A stretch of DNA of 64,000 bases, taken from the NCBI GenBank assembly GCA_038320345.1, contig JBBQED010000002.1, forward strand, positions 270,778 through 334,777. The letters are read 5' to 3'. The first letter of the stretch is position 1; every line of letters starts with the position of its first letter. The notes under the pieces were generated by a model. The model searched no databases and had not been told where the DNA came from. It was given only the letters and a program-made list of their open reading frames with translations. This document shows, in pieces, positions 53,901-63,051 of the stretch. The translations under genes were made by a program, and so were the position numbers. Source of the stretch: JBBQED01 sp038320345 (GTDB lineage Bacteria; Bacteroidota; Bacteroidia; AKYH767-A; OLB10).

Positions 53901-56900
53901 AATGATATTCCCTGTAGCAATGCTTGACGTATTATTAAATGCTGTAGTAAATCCAAGACATGCATTCGTTGAAGTGAAGCTTACTGCCGGCAATGGATTC
54001 ATCGTAACAATATTGTTAAAGGTCGCTGAACATCCTCCTGGATCAGTTACTGTAACATCATAAGTTCCAGTAGTACCAACTGTGATCGTTTGTGTAACTG
54101 CACCTGTACTCCACAAGTAAGTCATACCGGAATTACCAGCATCAAGTGTAACTGTTGCACCTTGGCAAGCCATTACATTTAATGGGTTTGATGCAAGTCC
54201 TGTACCTCCTTCGATCACGTTAGAAGTTCCAGTTCCTTGACATCCGAATGAATTGGTAACAACAACTGTATATATACCAGGCGCAGACACCGTAATGGAT
54301 TGAGTGGTTTCACTTGTTGGACTCCAATCGTAAATCATTCCGGGATTTGCTGCATCTAGCACAGTACTAAATCCTGCACAGAAGAAGGCATTACTCAATG
54401 CCACTACGGGTACTGGATTTAAGGTGATATTCACAGAATCACGTGCGCTACATCCATTGTTATCGGTAACAGTAACTGCATAGGTAGTTGCCGCATTTGG
54501 ATTCACATAAATTGTATTTGAGGATGATCCATTAACAGCCCAATAGTAATTAGTTCCTCCCGTTGCTGTTAATGTTGCAGTAGTTCCTGTACAAATCGCT
54601 TGATCAGGACCCGCGTTGGCAATTGGAAGAGGATTCACAGTTACTCTAACAGTATCCGAACTAGAACATCCATTTGCACCGGTCACCGTTACAATATAAT
54701 TCGTTGTGGTTGCTGGCGTTACAGAAATGGTTGGTGTAACAGCTCCATTACTCCATAAATAAGAGACCCCACCTGAAGCGGTTAATGAAGTGGTAACCCC
54801 TGCACAAATTGCTTTATCAGGTCCAGCATTAGCAGTAGGCAAATTTCTTACACCAACGTTAACACTATCTCTAGAAGTACATCCATTTGCAGAAGTAACT
54901 GTAACGTAATACATCGTAGTATTCATCGCTACAACAGTAATGCTTTGGGTATTCAAATTACCTGGTGTCCAGTTATAAGTACCACCACCCGTTCCATTCA
55001 AGGTAACAGCAGTACCGCGACAAAATGTATAACTTGGACCAGCTTCGGCAACCGGAACTGCAAGCACTGAAACATTTTGTACGATTGTATTTACACAACC
55101 ATTAGAAGAAGTTACGGATAAAGTAACAGGATATGTTCCAGCACCTGCATACGTATAAGTAGGATTTTGTAGGGTACTGGTTACTCCGTTTCCAAAATCC
55201 CAGTTCCATTGAACAACAGTACCGCCATTACCCGAAGCCGTACTTGTGAAAATGGTTGGTGTTCCAGCGCATACTGCTGGCGCATTGAATGATGCTGTAG
55301 GTTGAGGATAGATAGTAACCTGACTCCTTAAACTATCTGAACAACCTCCGGCAGTAGTCACAAATAATGTTACATTATAGGTTCCTGCTGTGCTATAAGT
55401 ATGAGAAGGATTTTGCGTAGATCCTGTTGTACCATCACCAAAATTCCAGTTCCAAGTAGAAATATTTCCACTAGAGACAGAACTAGTATTTACGATTTGA
55501 ATAGATTGGCCTGCGCAACTATTTGCAGCAGTAAAATTAACAACCGGCAAAGGATGTACTGTAAATATTTTTGTTAACGTCGCTGTACAACCACTATTCG
55601 TAGTAACTGTTAATGAAACAGAGAAAGTACCTGCGGTGAGATAAGTATGAACGGGATTTTGCTGTTGTGAAACACCTCCATCACCAAAATTCCAACTCCA
55701 AGCAGTAATAGTCCCCCCACTTACCGTAGAGATATCATTAAAATTCATCACCGTATTAATACAAATATCATTCGGTGTAAAATTCACGATCGGCAACAGA
55801 TTTAGTTGAACAGTATGTGCAACAGTACCACTACATCCACTGGCATCAGTAACAGTTACCTGATAAACACCAGCTGCGTTCACACTAATAGTTTGGGAAT
55901 TAGCACCTGTACTCCATTGATAAGTGCTGCCTGGAAAACCAGCATCTAAAGTGGCTGATTGACCTTGACAAATCGAGATCGTATTGTTACTACTTACTAC
56001 TTGTCCTCCTATAGTTACTACTGTTGAAGCGGTAGCAGTACATCCATATTGATTAGTTACGGTAACACTATAAGTACCTTGAGAATTTACACTAATTGTT
56101 GGGGTTGTTGCTCCATTACTCCACAAGTATGACGTTCCACCTGCACCAGGATTTAACACGGTAGAGGATCCTGTACAAGTAAAGATCGCTGGAGGAAGAC
56201 TTACCACTGGTAACGGTCGCACCGTTACATTTACGAAGGCAGTTGCCTGACATCCGTTTGCACCGATTACATTCACCGCATATGTGGTAGATGATCCGGG
56301 AGTAACACTAATAGTAGAACTGGTATTCCCTGATGGAGTCCAGTTATAAGTCACTCCTCCTCCTGCTGTAAGTGTTGCAGATTGTCCGGCACAAATTGTT
56401 TGATCTGGACTCACCGTTGCAACGGGAAGAGGATTTACAGTTACCATAACGGTATCTATAGCCGTACATCCATTAGCATCCGTTACAATAACTGTATAAG
56501 ATGTATTTCCCGAAGGAGAAACATTGATCGTTCCACCACTCAAAGAACCAGGATTCCAGGTATAGGAAACTCCTCCAGTAGCAGTTAACGAAACAGAACT
56601 CCCAATACAAACGGCCACATCAGGACCTGCATTAGCAAATGGAGGTGGACTTACCACAACAGATTGTGAAAGTGTTGCAGTACATCCAAATGCATTAGTT
56701 ACAACTAATGTGACATTATACGTTCCACTTGAACTGTAGGTATGTGTAGGATTTTGTGAGGTACTTGTAGTTCCATCACCGAACGTCCATGAATAGGATG
56801 TTCCACCAGAAGAAGTATTGGTAAATGTAACCAAGCCATTCTGACAACTAGTTCCCGTAGTGGTAAATGCTGCTATAGGATTTGGGTTAATAGTAAAGCT

Positions 56901-58733
56901 TTGCGAAACGGTATCAATACAACCAGCAGTATCCGTTACAATCAAAGTTCCGGTATAAGTTCCAGGTCCACCAATCGTGACTGAAGGATTTTGAAGTGTG
57001 GATGTACTTCCATTGCTGAATGTCCAATTCCATAATGAACCTGCAGGAGTACTCGTATTATTAAATTGAACGGCAGATCCAGCACAAGCGGTACCTACAG
57101 TATAAGAAGCTACAGGAGGTGGTGAAATGGTAACCACCTGCGTGATCGTATCCACACATCCATAAATATTTTGTACCGTTAACGATACATTGTATGTTCC
57201 CGGTGCACCATATGCATGCGTTGGATTTTGTAATCCTGATCCTGTACCATCACCAAAATTCCATGTCCAACTGCTGAAACCACCTGCTGTACTACTTTGA
57301 TCAGTGAACTGAACAGGATTGAAAATACATCCACCATTCCACGTAAATGCAGCTACAGGCTCGAAAGCTGAAATTACATTTATTGTATCTGAACTTGAAC
57401 AGGTACCATCAGAAACGGTAACAATATATGTTCCTACTCCAACGGTTTGTGTGGGTCCTGTAAATCCATTACTCCATAGATAAGTGTAAGTGCCGCTTCC
57501 ACCACTAGCATTTGCACTTACGGTGGCTTGATCACTACAGGCAATGTATTGATCTGGCCCTGCAATGACATTAATACCTGTGACGGTGATGCAATAGGAG
57601 TACGTTTGAGATCCTGTATATGGACAGGCATCGTCATTTACGCGGACTGTGAAACAATACGGCGTACCACTGATATCTGCTTGTGTGGGTGTCCAACAAA
57701 ATGTTCCAGTTGGATGTGGTGATCCTGCAGAAGTAAAGGTAGCTGCTGGAATTGCCTGATTCCAAAACAAACTTACTTGCTGACCAGCATCATTATCGTT
57801 CGAGAAAATATTAAAACAAAACGGAGTGTTTGCACAAACCGTCATATTGAAAGTATTTGTTCCGTTGATACCTGTTAATGTGGGAAGATCGTTATTACAA
57901 TTTAAAACAGTTACCTGAATATCTCTCACTACAGATCCGATCAATACTCCATTCCGGTATTCCTGTACAAGCACTGCCATTACCGTAACTTGCAATTGCT
58001 GAGGAGTAAAACACAAATCACCCGTTGCATTATTAAATTGTAATGCGGGAGAAGAATTTAAGGGATTAGTTGCAGTATATGGTGCGAGATAACTTACATT
58101 GGTTGTTGCTGTTTGTTTTGGATTTACCAAACTATACACCAATGAATCTCCATCAGGATCGACAGCACCGTGGTTGAAACAAAGTTGCTGACCTAAACAA
58201 GCAAATGGCACCGGTTTATTTGAAAAGGTTGGTGAACTATTGCATGGCGAAATGGTATTATTCAGATTCGCATAAATATAAAAAGTATTAGATCCTGGAC
58301 TTCCAATAGTAGTAATAGCGGCGTTACGACAACATAATGTATAGTTGAACTGCCAGTCGACACATTGCATAGGCAATGTAATTACACCTTCATAAATCCA
58401 TTCCTGAATTCCGGTAAATGTTCCACCATTACACGTTGATAAAGCTGTAGGACATAAATAAGTAACTTGTTGACCTGTGCCCGGAATCGGATAACATGTT
58501 ACGCCAATATTTTGCCCGCAACTTGCCGACTTAATATTGACATAAACATTTGCTGGAGCAGAGATTCCGATACAGTCGCGGTAGAATGAAAGCCTGACTT
58601 TATAAGTATTCCCTCCCATACACTGGTACGTAAGATCAGCTCCCATCGCATGACTAGCCTGAGCATTTTTGCTGCTGGACAGCGTAATGCCTAGTGTCAG
58701 GATAAAGAACCATTGGAGTAGTTTTCGGCTCAT
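50985..58733 (-). CDS. Giant PKD/Ig-repeat surface adhesin with CHU_C (T9SS type B) domain
   Basis: 2582 residues. Signal peptide (ending NAQAS), then a Cys-rich N-terminal domain (~28-380, 'HAMGADLTYQC', 'YRDCIG') common at the start of large CHU_C proteins. Then come about 26 repeats in blocks: 3 PKD (W.FGDG), 4 Ig-like ('ANAGPD...C.G...L.A'), 3 PKD, 5 Ig-like, then 11 PKD. It ends with a CHU_C domain ('IPNAFTPNQDGENEEF', 'IYNRWGDQIFF', 'PWDGSVEG'). It is probably exported by the T9SS as a long surface fibre for adhesion, gliding or matrix building. No enzyme motif is visible. A TAGATTTG -7 box lies 71 bases upstream. Confidence 0.9.
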   Translation of the reverse strand: MSRKLLQWFFILTLGITLSSSKNAQASHAMGADLTYQCMGGNTYKVRLSFYRDCIGISAPANVYVNIKSASCGQNIGVTCYPIPGTGQQVTYLCPTALSTCNGGTFTGIQEWIYEGVITLPMQCVDWQFNYTLCCRNAAITTIGSPGSNTFYIYANLNNTISPCNSSPTFSNKPVPFACLGQQLCFNHGAVDPDGDSLVYSLVNPKQTATTNVSYLAPYTATNPLNSSPALQFNNATGDLCFTPQQLQVTVMAVLVQEYRNGVLIGSVVRDIQVTVLNCNNDLPTLTGINGTNTFNMTVCANTPFCFNIFSNDNDAGQQVSLFWNQAIPAATFTSAGSPHPTGTFCWTPTQADISGTPYCFTVRVNDDACPYTGSQTYSYCITVTGINVIAGPDQYIACSDQATVSANASGGSGTYTYLWSNGFTGPTQTVGVGTYIVTVSDGTCSSSDTINVISAFEPVAAFTWNGGCIFNPVQFTDQSSTAGGFSSWTWNFGDGTGSGLQNPTHAYGAPGTYNVSLTVQNIYGCVDTITQVVTISPPPVASYTVGTACAGSAVQFNNTSTPAGSLWNWTFSNGSTSTLQNPSVTIGGPGTYTGTLIVTDTAGCIDTVSQSFTINPNPIAAFTTTGTSCQNGLVTFTNTSSGGTSYSWTFGDGTTSTSQNPTHTYSSSGTYNVTLVVTNAFGCTATLSQSVVVSPPPFANAGPDVAVCIGSSVSLTATGGVSYTWNPGSLSGGTINVSPSGNTSYTVIVTDANGCTAIDTVMVTVNPLPVATVSPDQTICAGQSATLTAGGGVTYNWTPSGNTSSTISVTPGSSTTYAVNVIGANGCQATAFVNVTVRPLPVVSLPPAIFTCTGSSTVLNPGAGGTSYLWSNGATTPTISVNSQGTYSVTVTNQYGCTATASTVVTIGGQVVSSNNTISICQGQSATLDAGFPGSTYQWSTGANSQTISVNAAGVYQVTVTDASGCSGTVAHTVQLNLLPIVNFTPNDICINTVMNFNDISTVSGGTITAWSWNFGDGGVSQQQNPVHTYLTAGTFSVSLTVTTNSGCTATLTKIFTVHPLPVVNFTAANSCAGQSIQIVNTSSVSSGNISTWNWNFGDGTTGSTQNPSHTYSTAGTYNVTLFVTTAGGCSDSLRSQVTIYPQPTASFNAPAVCAGTPTIFTSTASGNGGTVVQWNWDFGNGVTSTLQNPTYTYAGAGTYPVTLSVTSSNGCVNTIVQNVSVLAVPVAEAGPSYTFCRGTAVTLNGTGGGTYNWTPGNLNTQSITVVAMNTTMYYVTVTSANGCTSRDSVNVGVRNLPTANAGPDKAICAGVTTSLTASGGVSYLWSNGAVTPTISVTPATTTNYIVTVTGANGCSSSDTVRVTVNPLPIANAGPDQAICTGTTATLTATGGTNYYWAVNGSSSNTIYVNPNAATTYAVTVTDNNGCSARDSVNITLNPVPVVALSNAFFCAGFSTVLDAANPGMIYDWSPTSETTQSITVSAPGIYTVVVTNSFGCQGTGTSNVIEGGTGLASNPLNVMACQGATVTLDAGNSGMTYLWSTGAVTQTITVGTTGTYDVTVTDPGGCSATFNNIVTMNPLPAVSFTSTNACLGFTTAFNNTSSIATGNIINWAWNFNNGYSSNLQNPTQVYSTSGAYTVTLVATSGAGCRDSVTLPVNVDPIPNADFTANTVCASEATQFNDASTIPSGNINSWSWDFGDGNTSNLQSPQHTYALEGTYIVTLVAYSTSGCADSIQYSVTVNPTPVADFNADPVCEGDSTQFINTSFINNGSISDINWDFGDGNTSTDVDPMHKYVQAGTYTVTLTVGSDLGCENVITKQVEVNSLPNANFTTSAVCDGYYAVFTDQSTVNNGTITGYYWNFGDSTSSNQQSPNHLFNGPGTYTITLIATSDAGCVAADSQSTVIYVLPKAAFGTTNVCLGSVTSFIDSSTISFGSINSWEWDFGDGSTSMNQNPSHTFTTSGTYDVQLVVRSVNGCTDTLKQSVNVYPVPVANYTGNSVCLNSITDFFDQSVVAGGGTDFVYNWSFGDNTTDTIANPSHMFNAAGVYNVSLTVTTPFGCSDTYTSQVEIFDLPVAVMTVGNVCLNSLSEFADGSYVPTGTLIGWNWDLGDSTRTAAQNPTHIYDSSGVFNIFLEVTSIHGCKSAAVDSIQIFNPPTPQIMAGTGCVNDNIAFIDSSTGSNNSITAWEWDFGSGNISTISNPSFVFPTSGTHTVTLSTTNASGCRASTTINIIVDPLPVAGFDAGSACADDGMQFQSTSTILTGSITGYQWAFGDSANGTSASQNPVYVYTSPGTYNVTLIVFSNNGCSDTITQQVIVNPLPVANFLQVNAAGCGPIPVQFTDSSYISMGNVVAWYWDFGDGETSKDQNPLHIYTQSGNYSVSLTVTSDMGCSATFTRDNIITVFPGPLAEFEPDPYTQSILNPNFNFINLSSGNLTNAWTFGDGTGSTVVSPAHTYRDTGNYVVILWITNSYGCVDSAMHTVRVEPEFTFWIPNAFTPNQDGENEEFNVKGISIADVKLHIYNRWGDQIFFSEGRDNRPWDGSVEGSSLKAQEGVYVYLVEVRDVWGKLHQKIGHVNLVR

Positions 58734-59147
58734 AACTTTGGGTTTTTCGTATTACAGCCCCGTTAGTTGCAATGATCTACGGGAATACTTTTCGCTGCAA
58801 AAACAAATCTAACCCCGTGAGCATGCAGGAATGAACCAATCATTGAATATACCTCTGTATTGTAAGGTATTTAATAGAATCCACTCTAAAAAAGGAGTAA
58901 TCAATACTCGACTACTCTATAAGTCAATAGTATCCCTAAATCCTCTAGTAAAAAAACGTGTAAAGAAGGTGTAAGATAAATGTTCAACCCTACCTCAATA
59001 CTTAAAAGTAAGGGTTTAAGAACAGGAACATAAAAAATATTACAATCTGAAAATGAAAACTGAACACTAAAAATCTTACGTAAATTCTAAAAAGTAGTGA
59101 GCGAATAATCAAATTATCTTCAGGCAAAATCATGCCAGAAATAAAAA
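58734..59147. other. 414-bp intergenic region upstream of the giant adhesin
   Basis: Contains the adhesin's leader and promoter box near its left end. The rest is AT-rich and without open frames, hairpin terminators or repeats that I can recognise. The idi gene, on the same strand, ends at 59148. Confidence 0.45.
58804..58811 (-). promoter_or_regulatory. -7 box for the giant adhesin gene
   Basis: TAGATTTG read on the minus strand, a TAnnTTTG match, 71 bases before the ATG at 58733. Confidence 0.45.
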
Positions 59148-59666
59148 TTAAGAATTCAAAAATCCTTTAATTAACAATTCATGAAACCAAAAAGTATACC
59201 GTTCGGGATGCTGTTTCATATCTGCCATAAGTGAAGCTAGATCGATCCATTGATATGCGTTTACTTCCTCAGGATTAATTTTCGGATCATCATTAGAATG
59301 TCCATTGAAAACATGATCAAATTCGAATTCAGTTAATCCGTTATCAAACTCACATCGGTATAAAAATGAACCGGAATGACTCAGTACGGCTTGAATACCC
59401 ATTTCTTCGCTTAAGCGACGTTTTGCGCCTTCCAAATTAGATTCACCAGGAAAAGGGTGGCTGCAACAGGAATTCGCCCACAAGCCTCCAGAATGATATT
59501 TATGCAAAGCACGTTGCTGAATTAAAATCTCCTGTTTATCATTTCTGATAATCACCGAAAAAGCACGATGCAATATTCCTTGAAGATGAGCTTCCATTTT
59601 ATCCATGGTTCCCACTTCTTTGTCATTTTCATCTACTAGAATAACTAAATCACGCATTACAGGCAA
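59148..59666 (-). CDS. idi: Isopentenyl-diphosphate delta-isomerase, type 1
   Basis: 172 residues (Met4 may be the true start). The Nudix-fold isomerase interconverts isopentenyl and dimethylallyl diphosphate for isoprenoid synthesis. Type 1 marks are the catalytic Cys in 'WANSCCSHP', metal ligands in the His-rich N-terminal part ('LHRAFSVII', 'HKYHSGGLW'), the Nudix-like 'AKRRLSEEMGI', and 'EFEFDHVF' with the catalytic Glu. Length is normal for the bacterial enzyme. It stands alone, so expression is probably independent of its neighbours. Confidence 0.93.
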   Translation of the reverse strand: MPVMRDLVILVDENDKEVGTMDKMEAHLQGILHRAFSVIIRNDKQEILIQQRALHKYHSGGLWANSCCSHPFPGESNLEGAKRRLSEEMGIQAVLSHSGSFLYRCEFDNGLTEFEFDHVFNGHSNDDPKINPEEVNAYQWIDLASLMADMKQHPERYTFWFHELLIKGFLNS

Positions 59667-59832
59667 AAAAACAAAAAAATAAGGGGATTGTTTGTGTTAA
59701 ACACAGAAAATTCAAAGAAATAGTGACTTCAAAGCTAAATCAATGATGGAAAAGAAGTGAAAAATTATAAAATTACTGGATGATGCATGGATTACTTATT
59801 CATATTTCTAGCAGAAACATTAAAAAATTGAA

Positions 59833-60258
59833 CTAGTGAGTCCCGGTAGGTGGGGTAATCTTATCCAATTGTTCTTTATTCAAGGGCTTGTTAAAGAAAT
59901 TATTAACGTAACGATTATTGCGAGCTCTTTCATGATCATTTTGATCTAACGACGACGACAACATCACAATAATGCAGTGCAATCGGATTACTTCCGGTAA
60001 TTTTTCATATTCCATCAAAAACCCGAAGCCATCAATTTCAGGCATTCGAATATCGAGGAAAATAAATGTAGGCAGTTCTTCGGGTGTGTCTGCCAAAGAG
60101 TTTAGATATTCAAGCGCTGATCGTGCAGATTCTTTTAAGATCACCTCTTCTGCAAAATGATGTCGCTTGATATTACGTTCAGCAACGTATCTGTCAATTT
60201 GTGTATCATCCACCACAAGCACTCGCTTATAATGTACAGGTGAGATAGAATCTTCCAT
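59833..60258 (-). CDS. Single-domain response regulator
   Basis: About 141 residues from the ATG at 60258, which begins 8 bases after the kinase stop. A GTG at 60267, overlapping that stop, is also possible. It is a lone receiver domain: acidic pocket 'VLVVDDTQID', phosphoacceptor Asp in 'FIFLDIRMPEIDG', 'IVMLSSS' and the conserved Lys in 'FFNKPL'. There is no output domain, so it should act by protein contact, relaying the signal of the kinase directly upstream. The spacing and order show they form a two-component pair. Confidence 0.9.
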   Translation of the reverse strand: MEDSISPVHYKRVLVVDDTQIDRYVAERNIKRHHFAEEVILKESARSALEYLNSLADTPEELPTFIFLDIRMPEIDGFGFLMEYEKLPEVIRLHCIIVMLSSSLDQNDHERARNNRYVNNFFNKPLNKEQLDKITPPTGTH

Positions 60259-60266
60259 AATATGCA

Positions 60267-61946
60267 CTAATTATTCGGAATATTAATGACCATTGTAGTC
60301 CCCTTTCCGAAAGTTGACTCCATCGTAATTATTCCTCTTAACTTTTCGATAGTTTCTTTGACGATATATAATCCTAATCCAGATCCTACTGAATTTTCAG
60401 AGACTCTGAAGAACATATCAAAAACTTTATCCTGCCATTCTTGCTTAATTCCTATACCATTATCTTTGATGATGATATAAGCCTCTGCGGCTCCTGTACA
60501 AACACTGATGTCCACGAATGGGTGTTCACATTCCAGTTGTTGATAGCGAATAGCATTCGCAATTAAATTATTGAGCACAATACTTATTCTTCTTTTGTCA
60601 GAAATAAAGCATTCCTCACAATTGAAATTTGTTCTAATTTCTACAGGGCGATTATGACCCGACATGTATTTTAAGTGCGAAGTGATCTCCCCAACAATTT
60701 CCGGGAAATTAATCGCTTCTTTGCGAATGTCGGATCGTGCGTTGCGGGAATAATCTAAAATATCCTGAATGAATCCATCTAATTTTCGAATCCCCGTATT
60801 AAGCATATCCAAATGTTCATGCATCAAGGGGTCTTTATTATCATCACCAGCTATTTCTATTACACCTAACATCGAAGTTAGTGGGGCGCGCAAATCATGA
60901 GAAACACTATATACAAATTTATCAAGTTCTTGATTCGTTTTTTGGAGTTCAAGATTTTTATTCAGCAAATCGTTCTGAACTTTTTTGCTCTCCGTAATAT
61001 CTTCAATACTTGAAAGAATAAACTTCTCTCCATCTTTCTCTAATAGAATTCCCGACATCTTTACAGGTACAATATGCCCTGATTTATGAATGTATTCTTT
61101 TTCATAACTAGCATAGCGTCCTGAATCTTTAAGCTCTTGCAGTTTCTCTTTCTCAAGCGCATGAAATTTTTCAGGAGTAATTTCCCAATACGTCAGATTT
61201 TTTATTTCTTGAGCAGAATATCCAATGATTTTGGTGTAGGCTTCGTTAACATCAATCAAAGCGCCTTGCATGTTCACTAAAGCTAATCCTATTGTCGACT
61301 GATTGAAAAGATTTCGACTATGTTTCTCACTCTCAATAAGGGCTTTCTCCGATTTTTTTCTGGAAGTAATATCCGAAACAATTCCATCTAGTCGAATTAC
61401 TTCATTGGATGAATTAAATGATGGAGTCATCTTGGTTTCTACCCATCTAATTTGTCCCACTTTAGTCACAATCCTATACTCCTTATCGAAGGATTTCCCT
61501 TGAGCGAGCATGGTTTCCTGTTCATTCAAAAGAAAACGATCTTCACCATAAACTACTTCTTTGAGAAGATTTACATTTTGGTAGAATTCCTCTGAACTAT
61601 AGCCATAAATCCGTTCGCATGCCGGTGACATTTGAACAATTTTATTTTTCGTAAGATCGATAGAAAAGAAAACTTGATTTACATTTTCAAACAGTAATTT
61701 CAGTTCATAATGCGCTTTACTAAGTTCTTCCGTTTCTCTTCTTAACTTCAGATTCAGTTCAATTAATTTCTCTGCATGAAGGTCGATAGTACGTTCCAGT
61801 TTTTTCCGATCTGCTTCAAACTCGTTGTAACTTGAACTGATCATTTCGAGCAAAGCCGTACAGCCGGAAGGAACATTTTCTGTTCCACCGAATAAATTTT
61901 CAAGCTGACTTATTAGTAGATGATTTAACATGTCATGATTCAACAA
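60267..61946 (-). CDS. PAS-domain sensor histidine kinase
   Basis: 559 residues, no signal peptide or membrane segment, so cytoplasmic. Coiled-coil N-terminus (~30-85), two PAS domains (~85-200 with 'RIYGYSSEEFYQ', ~205-325 with 'IGYSAQEIK' and PAC 'YEKEYIHKSGHIVPV'), then HisKA with the phosphorylated His in 'VYSVSHDLRAPLTSML' and an HATPase_c domain ('NNLIANAIRYQ', 'IKDNGIGI', 'GSGLGLYIVKETIE'). It senses an intracellular or redox/ligand signal through PAS and phosphorylates the receiver protein encoded next. Confidence 0.93.
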   Translation of the reverse strand: MLNHDMLNHLLISQLENLFGGTENVPSGCTALLEMISSSYNEFEADRKKLERTIDLHAEKLIELNLKLRRETEELSKAHYELKLLFENVNQVFFSIDLTKNKIVQMSPACERIYGYSSEEFYQNVNLLKEVVYGEDRFLLNEQETMLAQGKSFDKEYRIVTKVGQIRWVETKMTPSFNSSNEVIRLDGIVSDITSRKKSEKALIESEKHSRNLFNQSTIGLALVNMQGALIDVNEAYTKIIGYSAQEIKNLTYWEITPEKFHALEKEKLQELKDSGRYASYEKEYIHKSGHIVPVKMSGILLEKDGEKFILSSIEDITESKKVQNDLLNKNLELQKTNQELDKFVYSVSHDLRAPLTSMLGVIEIAGDDNKDPLMHEHLDMLNTGIRKLDGFIQDILDYSRNARSDIRKEAINFPEIVGEITSHLKYMSGHNRPVEIRTNFNCEECFISDKRRISIVLNNLIANAIRYQQLECEHPFVDISVCTGAAEAYIIIKDNGIGIKQEWQDKVFDMFFRVSENSVGSGLGLYIVKETIEKLRGIITMESTFGKGTTMVINIPNN

Positions 61947-62304
61947 TTAATAAATGACGAAGACCTCAGTCATTTCAGGAACCAAATCAATTCTCTTACT
62001 TCAAATTAATTTATCTCAAGTAAGGCATGCATTACCTATGCAATGCTATGTTTTAAACGTAAGTGCAGATCAGAAGGTTAGCGTGATAGTTAGAAATCCT
62101 AAATTGATATTTAAAACATTGTTGTTCAATTATTTGCAATTTCATAATTCTAGTGAAGGCCACACGCAATAGTTATTCTCTAATTTTTGAGTTTTTTTAT
62201 TGATGTTTTTGAATTGAGCCAAATATGTTTATAATTGAATCCATCAGAATATCATAAAACACCTAAAAGGGGTGTCGAATTCTAATTTAGGATACTTTTA
62301 ACCA
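61947..62304. other. 358-bp divergent intergenic region
   Basis: Between the histidine kinase (minus) and the unknown gene at 62305 (plus). A plus-strand frame at 61954-62172 has no recognisable features and is probably spurious. A small hairpin ACACC-GGTGT lies at ~62258-62274. Nothing else was found. Confidence 0.4.
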
Positions 62305-62784
62305 ATGGAATCAGCATCACTTCAGGAAATCAAGCTGGAGTTAAAAAATTTATCGGACAAGGAGCTTGCTGAACTCTGTGTGCGTTTAGCGAGGTATAAA
62401 AAGGATAATAAATCCTTTCTGAGTTACTTGCTTTTTCAGTCGCAGAATCAAATTGGATTTGTAGTACAATTAAAGTTAGAAATCGATCAATTTTTTGCTG
62501 AAATAGATGAACTCAGAAATATCTATTTCATTAAAAAGAGCTTACGAAAGATCCTGAGGTTCATCAACCAATATTGTAAGTACATGGGAGACAAGGCCAT
62601 TACGGCTGACCTCCTCCTCTATTTTTGTCGTAAGGTGAAAGCCTCAAAGATCCCATTGCATCAGAGCCTGACCTTGGAAAACATCTTTAATGCGCAAATC
62701 AAAAAAATCAGAACGCTAACCTCAGGATTACATGAAGATCTGCAATCCGACTATCTCCGGGAATTGGAAGAACTCGTAGAATAA
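62305..62784 (+). CDS. Hypothetical helical protein
   Basis: The 159-residue protein is entirely helical by composition (Leu, Lys, Glu and Ile rich), with no signal peptide or membrane segment. The first ~35 residues ('LQEIKLELKNLSDKELAELCVRLARYKKDNKSFLSYLLF') resemble a short helical regulatory or scaffold motif. The middle is basic ('KKSLRKILRFINQYCKYMG'), which could suit nucleic-acid or partner binding. I do not recognise a family. It is a clean single gene just left of tRNA-Ser. Codon use looks like the rest of the chromosome, so it is probably resident and not part of the element on the right. Confidence 0.6.
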   Translation: MESASLQEIKLELKNLSDKELAELCVRLARYKKDNKSFLSYLLFQSQNQIGFVVQLKLEIDQFFAEIDELRNIYFIKKSLRKILRFINQYCKYMGDKAITADLLLYFCRKVKASKIPLHQSLTLENIFNAQIKKIRTLTSGLHEDLQSDYLRELEELVE

Positions 62785-62966
62785 TGGCAATAAAGTACTT
62801 TCGAAAATCTGGATCTAACTAAAGATTGGAGACATTTCAAAGTAAAAATGACGAAAAAGAAGCTAAATCATACCCTACCAGGTTTGCTTTCAAGCCTTTC
62901 CAACATTTTGCAAGATTTTATTTTTTTACCACCTCATCAATTCTGAAATGTTTTAATTTCGCCCCC

Positions 62967-63051
62967 GGAGAGTTGGCAGAGCGGTCGATTGCGGCAGTCT
63001 TGAAAACTGTTGAAGGTTACACTTCCTGGGGTTCGAATCCCTAACTCTCCG
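62967..63051 (+). tRNA. tRNA-Ser(UGA)
   Basis: 85 bases. Acceptor arms GGAGAGT (62967-62973) and ACTCTCC (63044-63050), discriminator G at 63051. D-arm 'GGCAGAGCGGTCGATTGC', anticodon stem CAGT/ACTG enclosing CT-TGA-AA (anticodon UGA), a long variable arm typical of serine tRNA, and T-arm 'GGGGTTCGAATCCC'. The CCA end is not encoded. A terminator follows at 63056. The last 11 bases also encode, in antisense, the final codons and stop of the serine recombinase. Confidence 0.97.

Noticed and set aside
51943..57722. Several plus-strand open frames of 60-104 codons
   Set aside because: They are antisense shadows of the giant PKD/Ig adhesin gene, arising from its repetitive, stop-poor composition.
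61954..62172. 72-codon plus-strand frame between the kinase and the unknown gene
   Set aside because: No signal, domain or coding bias is visible and it sits in a divergent promoter region. Probably chance.
62826..63044. 72-codon plus-strand frame running into the tRNA
   Set aside because: It overlaps tRNA-Ser almost to its end and has no protein features. The tRNA explains the sequence.
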